Under the pieces are notes generated by a model, which was given only the letters and a program-made list of their open reading frames with translations, was not told the origin of the DNA and searched no databases. Source: Lasiosphaeris hirsuta (taxonomy: Eukaryota > Ascomycota > Sordariomycetes > Sordariales > Lasiosphaeriaceae). Taken from it: 64,000 bases of DNA. Below, piece after piece: positions 36,170 to 45,765 of this stretch (the stretch's first letter is position 1; each line of letters starts with the position of its first letter). The DNA lies in the NCBI GenBank assembly GCA_030549175.1, contig JAUKUA010000001.1:6262001-6326000 (forward strand), written 5' to 3'. The position numbers were made by a program, and so were the translations under genes.

Positions 36170-37675
36170 ATGTCGATAACACCCATTATCACGTTCAAGG
36201 CCGGCATTTGCGATGTCGACGTGAGCTTGGATCCCCGCCTGTTGTTTGCAGCGCAGACCCACTAACCTGAGACATAGCAATCCTCGAAACCATACAAGAT
36301 CACGCCCCAGGCAAAGCCCGGCTACATCTACCTGTACTCGGAAGAGGGTATGATCTACCCTTTGCTGCCGCTCTCGCCGTTTGCAGGGCGCAGCATGCTA
36401 ATAAACAAACAGACCTAATCCACTTCTGCTGGCGTCCCCGCGATGTGCCGTTGGACGAGCCGGACCTCGATCTCGTTATGATCCCCGGCGATGGCAACTT
36501 CGTGGCCTACGATACCAGATCCCCAAGCCAGCCCTCGTCCAAGACAGATGGCCGCATCTTCGTCCTCAAGTTCGCATCCTCCTCGCAGAGACACCTGTTC
36601 TGGCTGCAGTCCAAGCCCCAAGGTCGCAACGGCAATCCGGCCTACCTCAGCCCAAGAGACCTGAAGATTGGAGAGGTTGTAGACAAGCTCCTGCAAGGCG
36701 AAGAGGTGGACATGAACCGGGAACTGGCTTCGGTTCGCAACAGCAATAACGACGACGAAGACAGCCGGCGCGACGGCGATGACGATGAGACGATGGAGGA
36801 TGTGGAAGGCACGGGTGATTCCCACAGCCACCACGAGGGCGGCAGCGGAGGCGCCGGTCCCGGCGCTACTGGTGGTGACTTCCGACAAGAGGGCGAGGAT
36901 GCCAGAGAGGGAGGAGCAGATGGAGCGCGAGCGTAGGTAACCTCTCTGATCACTTGACATTATTCAAGAGCTTGTTTTAGGCCAAGGCGTTAGTCCAGAG
37001 CCAAATGGATCTGGCGCATTCATGAGATGGGGTTTTCAAAAATCATGTACTCCGTAGACCAGAAGAATGCGAAACATGGCTCTGCATTGTCTCCTTGGCC
37101 GTTCCTTGCACTTTAGGTGAAAATGGGCTAACATTTATTACAGAGCAAGCTCCGACGCCGCCGCCGTCGTGCGAGACTTCCTAGCCTCTCTCAAGGGAGC
37201 CCCGGCGCTCGGCAGTACTCAGGCGCAGCAGGGTGGCAAACTCTACCCGCTGCTCAACGACCTGCTGGAGACATCGGTGACTATTCCGATGCTGGATGGT
37301 GCTTCCGACGAATACGTCGATAACCTCCTGAGCTACCTTCCCCCGACGGTGCTCATCCTCGCTCAGCAGGGTGATAGCGGGAACGCCATCGCAAAGGAGC
37401 CCAGCGCCGAGGCTGTTTCAGCTGCCCGGGACGCCCTGAGCTCGACACAAAAACGAGCGCTCCTCAAGAAGGTCCTCCGAAGCCCTCAGTTCACCCAAAG
37501 CCTGGCAAGTTTTTCGGTCGCCCTCAGAGATGGCGGTCTGCCCAGCATCGCGGAGGCCCTCGGTGTTACGGTAGAGAACGGAGGCCTTGTAAGGGGCGGT
37601 GCTGTGCCTCTAGGGGGCGGCGATGCTGTAGAGGCCTTTGTAAACGGAGTAAAAAAGACGGTCCAGAAGAAGTAG
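36170..37675 (+). CDS. rpn13: 26S proteasome ubiquitin receptor Rpn13 (ADRM1)
   Basis: Four exons (36170-36220, 36278-36347, 36413-36932, 37144-37675) give 390 aa. Rpn13 binds ubiquitin through its Pru domain, docks on Rpn2, and in many eukaryotes recruits and activates the deubiquitinase UCH37 through a C-terminal DEUBAD domain. Seen: Pru (about 5-125) with ITFKAGICDVD, GYIYLYSEE/DLIHFCWRPR and RIFVLKFASSSQRHLFWLQ; an acidic Asp/Glu and Gly/His-rich linker (about 160-215); and a helical C-terminal domain with AAVVRDFLASLKG, LLNDLLETSVTIPML and SPQFTQSLASFSVALRDGGL. Unlike yeast Rpn13, which is Pru-only, this protein keeps the DEUBAD half. The third intron (36933-37143, 211 nt) is the longest of the gene and its donor GTAGGT overlaps an in-frame TAG, so retention truncates the protein before DEUBAD. 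Confidence 0.93.
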
Positions 37676-38119
37676 AAAATGCAGGGGCAGTTCCAGTGTC
37701 ATGATAGACCGTGTATAGTTAGAAATACCATGACCAGCCATACGTGAAGCCCCTAGAAGTAGCATCAGAGAGCCTCGTCCTTACGACATGTATCGCATGG
37801 ACGGCATGGATCATAGTCCCAAGCAGTGATTGGCACCCGCGCGTAGTGGAGGTCGGTGTACCTTACAGCACGAGCCAGACGGCTAAGACGCCCCACAAGT
37901 CTGGAGCTTCGGCATTTGACAGGGATATGGAGCTCCCGTATGGGGTATCCATCGTCCTTTCAGGTATTTTTTTTGGGGGGGGGGGGGGGGGGCGGAGGGG
38001 GTGATCAACGTCTCCGAATCCAGGTTACAACCGCCTCACCAACGTCATCACAGAGCCGGCCCTCTCAGTGACACTTGCACCCTTTCCACTGCCAGCATCG
38101 CTAGACAGCTGTATTCATC
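37676..38119. other. Intergenic region RPN13/CUS2 with T8-G18 tract
   Basis: 440 bp. It contains T8 directly followed by G18 (37975-37992), about 130 bp upstream of the CUS2 start. No ORF of interest. Confidence 0.55.
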
Positions 38120-39513
38120 ATGGCAGGAGAAGCGGAGTACTGGTCATTCCCGACCAACCCCGACGATTTTGATCACGACGACCGCATTTCCTTTTCAAGG
38201 CTCGACAACAAGTACATCGCAGTGCAAGACGACGGAACAGAGTATGAGTTCGACGACGGCCTCCGACGATGGATCCCCACGATCGATGAGGATCTGATCG
38301 AGCAGCAGCAGCGTGGCTACATCATACCCGGCACCGAAGCCGACGCCAACGACAGCCAGGCGCAGGGGAGGAAAAGGAAGTCGGACGACCGCGAGGTAAG
38401 CCGCGCTCGCATGAACACCTGCAGCGTCTGCGATCTCTCACCGCGCTGCCATGCATTTCTCTTTTCTTTTGAAATTCCTCCATCCATGCAATGCACACAT
38501 GGCAGAACAGCTCCGATATTCTCGCGCGCGAGATCCGGGGAAAAGACTGACCAGACGCTTAACCTTTTTTTCTCTCTTTTGCGCGACAGCAGGATAACGG
38601 CAATGGACGTTCTTCCAAGCAAGCCAGGCGGCAGCCTAGGCAAAATACCGCCGTCTACGTTACCGGCCTCCCGCCCGACGCCACCGCCGACGAGGTCGCC
38701 GACCTGTTCTCACGCAAGTGCGGCGTCATCGCCGAGGAGATTGACAGCGGCCGCCCCCGCATCAAGATGTACACGGATGGCGAAGGGAAATTCAAGGGCG
38801 ATGCCCTGATCGTCTTCTTCAAACCCCAGTCGGTCGAGATGGCCATCATGCTGCTCGACGACACCGACTTCCGCTTCACACCGTCCGGCCTAACCACGGG
38901 CAAGATGCGCGTGCAGGCCGCCGACGCCAGCTACAAAAAGACCAATTACAGCGAAGCAGTGGGCGGCGAGGGCGCCGCAGGGCCAGCGGCAGGGGGCGAC
39001 GCCGGGGCCAAGAGCGCCGCCAGCGCTGACAAGGCGAAACTCGCCACCGACAACAAGCGCGCCCACCAGGACAAGGCCAAGATCATCCGCAAGACGCAGA
39101 AGCTCGACGCCAAGCTCGCCGACTGGGACGACGACGAGCCCACCTCCGTGTTGTACCCAGATGCCCCCAAGACATCAAAGTACGACAAGCTCGTCATCCT
39201 CCGGCACATGTTCACGCTTGCCGAGCTCGAGGAGGACCCAGCGGCGCTGCTCGACATCAAGGAGGACGTGCGCGAGGAGTGCGCTAAGCTCGGCCCCGTG
39301 ACCAACGTCGTCCTCTTTGACAAGGAGGAAGAAGGTATTGTCAGCGTCCGGTTCCAAACAGCCGAGGCGGCCGAGGCGTGCGTGCACCTCATGCACGGCC
39401 GTGCCTTTGACGGGCGCACCGTCGAGGCCTTCTTCGCGACGGGGCGCGAAAAGTTCAACAAATCCAAGAAGGGCGACGAGGACAGTAATGCTGAGGGCTC
39501 GGATAGTGAGTAG
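38120..39513 (+). CDS. cus2: Cus2/Tat-SF1-like U2 snRNP splicing factor
   Basis: Two exons (38120-38395, 38590-39513) give 399 aa. Cus2/Tat-SF1 binds SF3B1 and helps U2 snRNA fold before pre-spliceosome assembly. Seen: N-terminal region with WSFPTNPDDFDHDDRISFSR and YEFDDGLRRWIPTIDEDLIE; RRM1 (about 105-200) starting TAVYVTGLPPDATADEVADL; a charged Ala/Lys linker with KTQKLDAKLADW; and a C-terminal U2AF-homology RRM (about 270-385) with LVILRHMFTLAELEEDP, EECAKLGPVTNVVLFDKEEE and GRAFDGRTVEAFF. This UHM is the SF3B1-binding type. The intron ends in a tandem acceptor (ACAGCAG, 38586-38592) that could add or drop one Gln without changing frame. Confidence 0.92.
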
Positions 39514-39999
39514 AGGTCAGGAGTTCTTTTATTGCCGACTACCCGTTTCGATGAGAGGCGTGCTTCGAGTATCCATGTGTGTGTGGCATCCTGTATGTGT
39601 GTTTTAGTTGAGTTTGTTCCTGAGTTAGGTCTAGATACCAAGTGAGTGCCCAGAGATTTGGATTCCAGGCTATCCTATTCTATACAACCCATGGTACATT
39701 CTACAGGTACTACAAACATCACTCAGTCAAGCCATGCGGTCAGCATGTCTTCTAAAGTTAATACTTCACATCGCTGCTTGACCCGATCTGTCTTTTATTT
39801 CGACTTTTGCCAGCTTCAGAGGAGAAAAGTGTTGAGCGACTTTAGGCCCGGCCCAATATCTACCAACTCTTGTACATGCTGTCTTCATGTTTAAATATGA
39901 TACATCGAATTAGAAAGAAGAAGAAAAAAACGGAAAGCAAAAGAGAATCTGGCGTTGGGGGTATCTCAGTCTATGGATTACCACTACGATTCTTTATCT
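39514..39999. other. Convergent intergenic region CUS2/ATIC
   Basis: 486 bp of 3' flanks, AT-richer than its surroundings. Nothing recognised. Confidence 0.5.
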
Positions 40000-41909
40000 T
40001 TAGTGGTGGAAGAGCCGAATGCTCTGCTCCACAAACGTGATGCCCAGCTTCTCGGCCGTCTCAAAAACGGGCACATCATTTTGGCTGCCGCCAGGGGCAG
40101 CAATATACTTGACGCCTGACCGCGCAGCGCGGTATACATTGTCGGTGAAGGGGAACTAATTGCGTCGCTGTTAGCCATACGCGGTTCTTAACAACCGAGG
40201 GGGGCAAGCTCACGAAAGCATCACTCGACACGCAGACGTCGGTCAGCTGGGAAAGCCACTCGGTCTTCTCCTCCTCGGTAAAAGCAGCCGGCACATTCTC
40301 AAACAGAGCCTCGAACGTCTCGCGCTCGGTGCCCGACTTGGGAAGCTGGCCGCTGACTAGCAGGTCAATGGCATTGCTCTTGTCCGGGCGCTTGGTGCCC
40401 TTCTTCCACTTGATGCCAAGAACACGGGGGTGGAAGCGAAGCCACCAGTTGTCAGCCTTGTCGCCGGCGAGGCGGGTGCAGTGAATCCTCGACTGCTGGC
40501 CGGCACCGAGGCCGACAACCTGACCCCTGGCAGCATAGCAGACGGAGTTGCTCTGTGTGTACTTGAGAGCGATGGTGGCAATGGTAAGATCGCGCTGCGC
40601 GGATTCGGGGAGCGCGGCAGAGTCCTTGGGGGTGATGATGTTCTTAAAGGAGTTGGGGGAGATCTCAACGTCATTGCGGCCCTGGGTAAGGGTGACGCCA
40701 TAGACAGTCCGGGTCTCCTTCTTGCTCGGCTCGTACTCGGGATCCACCTGGAGGATCAGGTACCTACCACCCTTCTTCTTCTTAAGAATCGCCAGTGCGG
40801 CCTCCTCATACCCAGGTGCGATAACACCATCGGACACCTCCTTGGAGATGATGCTGGCCGTAGGGACGTCGACGATGTCGCTGAGGGCGATCAGGTCACC
40901 GAAGCTGCTCATGCGGTCGGCACCCCGAGCGCGAGCATAGGCCTGGGCAAGCCCAGAAGTCTCGATACCAGAGATATCATCGACCATGTAGACCTTGCGC
41001 TCATCGGCGGTCAGAGGCTCACCAATGGCTGCTCCAGCGGGAGACACATGCTTGAAGCTAGCCGCGGCCGGCTTGCCAAGAGCTCTCTTGAGCTCCTTTA
41101 CTAGGGGCCAGCTGTTCAGGGCATCCAGAAGGTTGATATATCCGGGGGCTCCACTGAGGACCTTGAAGGGTAGAATACCCTCCTTGACATAGGCTGCGGC
41201 CGGCTTCTGGTGGGGGTTGGCGCCGTAACGGAGGGGAATGTACTGCAGACCATCCGAAGCGTACTGCTTGCGGAAGAAGTCGGCAATCGCATTGTCGTAG
41301 TCGGCAGTGTGCTCAAACGCCTTCAGCGCGTAGAGCTTCCGGCTGGACTCCTTAACCTCGCCAGCCTCCAGCTCCTTCAGAAACTCGGGGTAGTCCTTGG
41401 GGTCGCTGAGGATGGTCACACGGGTGTGGTTCTTGGCAGCAGCGCGGATCAGAGTGACACCACCAATGTCAATCTCCTCGACGGCCTCGGGGACGGTGAC
41501 ATTGATCTTGGCGACTGTGTCCTTGAATGGGTAGAGGTTGCAGATAACGTAGTCGACCTTGTCGATGTTCTGCTCTGCAAGGTCCTTCTCGTCCGAGGCC
41601 AAGTCCCGCGCCAGGATGCCGGCATGCACGGCGGGGTGGAGCGTCTTGACTCTGCCCGCGAGCATCTCGGGGGCCTTGGTGATGGCGGAGATGTCCCTGC
41701 AGAAGAGATGCGCCGTTAATTCTCTCGACTCTAGATATTCAAGATGCATGCAATCCTTACTCGACAGGGAACCCCGACTCCCTAATCATCTTGGCGGTGC
41801 CGCCCGAGGCGAGGAGTCTGACATTTTGCTGTACGAGGCCCTTGGCAAGATCTAAGAGGCCGGTCTTGTCATAGACGGAGACAATGGCGATTCTCTGGTG
41901 GGCAGCCAT
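40000..41909 (-). CDS. ade16/17: Bifunctional AICAR transformylase / IMP cyclohydrolase
   Basis: Three exons (41909-41761, 41696-40214, 40155-40000) give 595 aa, the length of yeast Ade16/Ade17. The enzyme carries out the last two steps of de novo purine synthesis: formylation of AICAR with 10-formyl-THF, then closure to IMP. Seen: N-terminal MGS-like cyclohydrolase domain with [54 protein letters not shown] and NLYPF; C-terminal transformylase with the catalytic Lys-His in [13 protein letters not shown], and [20 protein letters not shown] and [10 protein letters not shown]. The last exon restores SSDAF/FPFTDN and ends RLFHH. The start at 41909 is preferred; the frame extends a little upstream but without ATG. 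Cytosolic. Confidence 0.97.
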
Positions 41910-42818
41910 TGCGACGAACAACCTCCTCGGGACGAGCGGGGGATGGGGCCTCAAAGAATTTCGTAAAGCTTTACTTAAGAGCAGCTTAAAATGATAGCAG
42001 CTGTGACCTAGTGCAAATGCCAGAGTGTATCTAGTTACTCAATTGGCGCGGGTGTGTAGTTAAGGGCAATGAAGTCGTCTCGAATTGCGGCGGAAATACG
42101 ACTTGATGATGGATCGCATCATTCATGGAGGGGTCAAAAATAATTTCCTCGTACATCAGAATCGATGGCGGGGCACTGTCCGGGATCGGGCATCCCACTC
42201 AACTCTAGCCCCGCACATTTCGGTTTGCGGGATACGCTGCTTTGAGACCCTCTCCAACAAAGATAGCGTGGTTTCCGCGGTATGGCATATCTGATCATGA
42301 TAACTACGTACGTAGTCGGCCAATTTTAATCTCGACCTTGATCTCCTACCCATAGCTCTATCTGAACTCGGAGCCCTGCTTCAAAAGTGACAGGGAGTCT
42401 CCAAGGTGGGGTGAAGGCGCGCCCAGAGAAAAATATGGGGGAAATGATGGGAATGCTGCGGCATTTGCCGTTGAGTAATACTAGTAGGCACCCCACATCA
42501 GGGCAGAAACACTTAAAGAAGCTGCATGACCCCCAAAAATTGGGAGAGGTGATACCCTCTTATTTTTTTTAAATCATTCTTCGACCTGCTTCTCTTAGAT
42601 ATGGTGCCTGGTTTCCCACAGCCTGGGATTCTGCATGTGAGATTCGGTCTTGAATTGATGTTCAACACCCATGTTGATCTCAATGAACACCTTGGGCCCA
42701 CTTGCCTAAGATCAGAAATCTCAGCTGCTGGCAGCTGTGCTGGGAACTAAAAACTGAAAGCGCAAGGGCCGCACTCTGGCATGCTGGTACTTGTGCAAAA
42801 GCTAGTGGACATGCTTTC
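41910..42818. other. Intergenic region, ATIC promoter and U6 upstream flank
   Basis: 910 bp. The left part is the ATIC promoter; the right part is the 5' flank of the U6 gene. No clear TATA box is visible 25-35 bp upstream of the U6 5' end. No credible ORF. Confidence 0.45.
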
Positions 42819-42970
42819 GTCCTTCGGGACATTTGGTCAATTGTGAGTTTACTTCACTCTCCTGACGTTGAAACTTCAACTAACCCATTTCCCAGTGAAA
42901 CGATACAGAGAAGATTAGCATGGCCCCTGCACTAAGGATGACACGCTACTCAAAGAGACGCTAAACATTT
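42819..42970 (+). ncRNA. U6: U6 spliceosomal snRNA, interrupted by a 53-nt intron
   Basis: Exon 1 (42819-42842) begins with the 5' hairpin GTCC-TTCG-GGAC and continues ATTTGGTCAATT. Exon 2 (42896 to about 42970) continues TGAAACGATACAGAGAAGA (the ACAGAGA box that pairs with the 5' splice site), TTAGCATGGCCCCTGC, then AAGGATGACACGC and a purine-rich tail ending before a T9 run. Joined, the exons give the conserved fungal U6 sequence GGTCAATT-TGAAACGATACAGAG without gap. The insert 42843-42895 has a GTGAGT donor, a CTAAC branch site (42880-42884) and a CAG acceptor, so it is an ordinary spliceosomal-type intron in the RNA that forms the spliceosome's catalytic core. U6 introns are known in some fungi, including fission yeast. 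Mature length is roughly 100 nt. The exact 3' end within the T run is uncertain. Confidence 0.95.
42843..42895 (+). other. mRNA-type intron inside U6 snRNA
   Basis: Seen: GTGAGT at the 5' end, CTAAC 12 nt before the 3' end, CCCAG at the 3' end, 53 nt long. These match the protein-gene introns of this window in size and signals. Its removal is required to bring the conserved TGAAAC segment next to GGTCAATT. It lies a few bases upstream of the ACAGAGA box. Confidence 0.9.
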
Positions 42971-42976
42971 TTTTTT
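42968..42976 (+). terminator. Pol III T-run terminator of U6
   Basis: Nine consecutive T residues directly follow the U6 3' end (ACTAAACA-type context CTAAACATTT). RNA polymerase III stops at such runs, and the U6 3' oligo-U tail comes from it. Confidence 0.85.
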
Positions 42977-43680
42977 CCCCTTCTTTTACCCCCTGTAGTA
43001 CAGGGCACGCATCCTATTTCAATATCTGCGGCTACCTGAAGCGAAAAGGCCATCGGTTCGAATCATGAAGCAATCCTTTTGAGGAGTGTTATTTTTAATC
43101 ATGCTCCTCATGTCCATAATCAGTTCATCAATGATGAGAGAATTGGCTGTGTTCCCTCAAGAAATTACTTACGTAGGTCGCTAAACGGATGCTATGAATA
43201 GGGGTAAATAAACACCAAGACCCTTGTGCCTTTGAGGACCACCAGTGACACGGCACAGCAATGTCAATTTGTCGACGGTAAATTGATTGCTCGCATTTGC
43301 AAATTTCGCTGAAGATAGGTTTATTCTTCATGGTGAACCAGCAACCTATCCCGGTTCGGGACAAGAGTCAATAAAGTGGTAAAGGCCTTGCCGAACACTA
43401 AAATGTATCATGAACGATCCAGTGTGATTAGTCGTCCTTGCATATTGATCCCAAGTAGGGACTTGTTCAATATTTAGAATAGGAATTATGCATTAAAAAA
43501 ATGTAGTCACATCTCGGGTCATTCGACTACCTTTTACATCGCTCAGAAACTTTGGAACAGTGATCCCCCTCATAACGCCACACCAACGGTATTTGGTTCC
43601 GTCCCAAACGCCAAAAGATATTGCACGCACACCAGATCAACCCCGACCCCCAGCTCAGATTTAACTACAATACCGCAAGA
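42977..43680. other. U6 3' flank and GH125 3' flank
   Basis: 700 bp of AT-rich sequence between the U6 terminator and the convergent GH125 gene. It contains the B-box-like element at 43055-43064 and nothing else recognised. No tRNA fold could be made around the element. Confidence 0.5.
43055..43064 (+). promoter_or_regulatory. Downstream B-box-like element (TFIIIC site) for U6
   Basis: GGTTCGAATC matches the Pol III B-block consensus GGTTCGANTC in every position. It lies 78 bp past the U6 terminator. In budding yeast the U6 gene likewise uses a B block located downstream of its terminator to bind TFIIIC. The flanking bases do not form a T-stem and no tRNA anticodon arm is present, so it is not part of a tRNA. 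Role inferred from position and consensus. Confidence 0.65.
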
Positions 43681-45765
43681 TTATTGCCACGACCGACCGA
43701 GCAGCCCCTTCCCTCTCGCGACCCCCCGCTTCTCCTCGTCCTCGGCGATCTTCAAAATCAACTCCCCAAACAACCCATTTGCCCACCCAAACCAGCTCCT
43801 CGTCCAATACTCTTCATTCCACGCATCCACGGTTTCGTGAACAACTCCCTTTTTGTCTGTGGAATCCAACACCATCCGCAACTGGGCCTCAACAGCCGCA
43901 TCGCGTTCATCGCTTGCCAAGATCCCAGATAGGTCATCATATGCCGTGAGCGCGGCAACAATGGCAGCCATAGGCCAACCCTTTCCTGGACCTATATGTG
44001 GCCCTCCAACAGCCGACAGAACCGGCCCTTTGGCATAATAGGGGTTTCCCGAGCTAAGGATAAAGCTTCTTGTATTTTGGTAGATTTTTGCGTAGTCAAC
44101 TTTTTCTGTTTGCGCTGCGTTCTTTTTGTTTTCTTCTGCTGTCGCCAAACGGTAGTCTTTTACTGAACCTAACATTGTTCCGCCCTGCGTATAGTTCCAC
44201 AAAGGCAACGCCAACAATGAGGGCACGTTGGCATCATCCATCAGGTTAGCCCCTCCATAGCCATCAACCTCATATGCGAAAATTTCGCCGAATTGGCGAT
44301 GCGCCACTACGGCGTCACGTTCAATACCCGCCCTAATCCCACCGGCCAAGTCCCGCATGACAGTCGTCAGGTTGGTCGCATTCTCGTTCCGGTCCACCAG
44401 CCCCTCCATGATTACTGAGGCCTGCTCGAGGTACGCAGCAAACATCATGTTACTCGGCGTGAGTAACTGGAAAATGCAGGCATCGTCGCTTGGACGGAAT
44501 GCCGAGCGTACCATACCGTTCTCCTTGACAGGGTTGCCGAGCCCGTTATTGGTTAGCGTCTCGGAGCCGCGGTCGGTCCAGCCAGTGAACGTCCACGCTG
44601 AGGGGAGAACATGACCATCGTTGTCATAGGTCCCTGTACGCATAGCAGCTGAAGCATCTACAGCCGCTTGGACGGCTGCTACCCACGAGTATTTGGCGAA
44701 GAAGGCGAGGTCCCCAGTGCGCTCGTAGTAGGCGGCGCTGATTTGGAGGAACGAGGCGAGGCTGTCGAGCTCCCATTTGCAGTCGAAGACAAGATCTGGA
44801 TTGTATCCCGGGATGGGTGAGTTGCGGCTGAAGGCGTCGTTGAGAGTCGGCGGGATACCGCTCTCGACGGGCGGTTGAAAAGAGTGGCAGTAAGGCGAGA
44901 TGACGATGTAGCGGGCGTGCGCGTTGATCAGGCCACGCCAAAGACTAGCAAGAGAGTCCGGGTCTGACGAAGGCTCGAGGAGGGAGACATAGGAGTAGAC
45001 CTGGCTGGCCGAGTCCCGGAGCCACATGGCATCGATGTCGCCAGTGATGACGTACGTCAGCTCCTCATCCGTAACCTCAGTCTCGCCGGTTTCTTTGTCT
45101 GTTATGTTGGCATAGCCCCGCCACTTGACCATCGTGTCCAGCGTGTTTGGGTAGCTGTTTTCAAACAGCCGGAAGAGGTCCGGGTCCACAACTATATCCT
45201 TCATCCGCGTGAGGACATCCTCCAGTGCAGGGAGTTTAAATGTTCGGCACTCCGGCGGGGGCCGCAGATATGGGAATTTGCGCTTGCCTTGGGATAGGGG
45301 CCTGGGTCTCATTTGTTGCAAAGACTCAAAGCCTAAACAGCCGCCCTCTGCCGTCGGTATTGCAGGTTCTTCTTCTGTCATGGAACCACCGTCCAAGAAT
45401 CCCCATATTTTCCTCTCGTTCCCCTCGTCATCAGCCGTAGAGGTCGGGGCCGCCTTTCCCACCGGCGTACTATCGTCCGGATACGACCATGTGTTGTCCC
45501 CGTCAACTACCGGAGTATAAGTGGGAGCTGGCGGGACCTTGCCCAATGCATACTGGCCATCGTCAACTGCCACTCCTGCTTCTTGGGTATCGTGGCTGGG
45601 AGCCCCAGTGTTGACATTTCCCGGCTGGGTAACAACAGGCAGGCTGATATTGAGCGTGAAAGAGGGTAAATATAAATGACCGAGGTAGAGAATCAGAATC
45701 GCCTGGACGACAGCAATGCCAATTATCCTCGCTCTCCTCGAGCCGCCAAGGAGTGACAGCGCCAT
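43681..45765 (-). CDS. GH125 exo-alpha-1,6-mannosidase, membrane-anchored
   Basis: Single 694-codon frame from the ATG ending at 45765. GH125 enzymes (formerly DUF1237) remove terminal alpha-1,6-linked mannose by an inverting mechanism. Seen: a signal-anchor near the N terminus (about 13-36, IIGIAVVQAILILYLGHLYL) with no obvious cleavage site; a Thr/Ser/Pro stem (about 40-150); then the (alpha/alpha)6 catalytic domain with RLFENSYPNTLDTMVKW, YVITGDIDAMWLRDSASQVY, YNPDLVFDCKWELDSLASFL, PSDDACIFQLLTPSNMMFA, GGPHIGPGKGWPMAAIVAAL and WNEEYWTRSWFGWANGLFGE. The anchor implies a Golgi or cell-surface type II enzyme rather than a secreted one. Possible substrates are N-glycan outer chains or cell-wall mannan (inference). 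MNN9, which makes the alpha-1,6 linkage, is 8 kb away. Confidence 0.92.
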   Translation of the reverse strand: MALSLLGGSRRARIIGIAVVQAILILYLGHLYLPSFTLNISLPVVTQPGNVNTGAPSHDTQEAGVAVDDGQYALGKVPPAPTYTPVVDGDNTWSYPDDSTPVGKAAPTSTADDEGNERKIWGFLDGGSMTEEEPAIPTAEGGCLGFESLQQMRPRPLSQGKRKFPYLRPPPECRTFKLPALEDVLTRMKDIVVDPDLFRLFENSYPNTLDTMVKWRGYANITDKETGETEVTDEELTYVITGDIDAMWLRDSASQVYSYVSLLEPSSDPDSLASLWRGLINAHARYIVISPYCHSFQPPVESGIPPTLNDAFSRNSPIPGYNPDLVFDCKWELDSLASFLQISAAYYERTGDLAFFAKYSWVAAVQAAVDASAAMRTGTYDNDGHVLPSAWTFTGWTDRGSETLTNNGLGNPVKENGMVRSAFRPSDDACIFQLLTPSNMMFAAYLEQASVIMEGLVDRNENATNLTTVMRDLAGGIRAGIERDAVVAHRQFGEIFAYEVDGYGGANLMDDANVPSLLALPLWNYTQGGTMLGSVKDYRLATAEENKKNAAQTEKVDYAKIYQNTRSFILSSGNPYYAKGPVLSAVGGPHIGPGKGWPMAAIVAALTAYDDLSGILASDERDAAVEAQLRMVLDSTDKKGVVHETVDAWNEEYWTRSWFGWANGLFGELILKIAEDEEKRGVARGKGLLGRSWQ

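Noticed and set aside
43020..43090. tRNA gene suggested by GGTTCGAATC
   Set aside because: The bases beside the T-loop-like 10-mer do not pair as a T stem, and no anticodon arm or acceptor stem is present. It is better explained as a detached B box.
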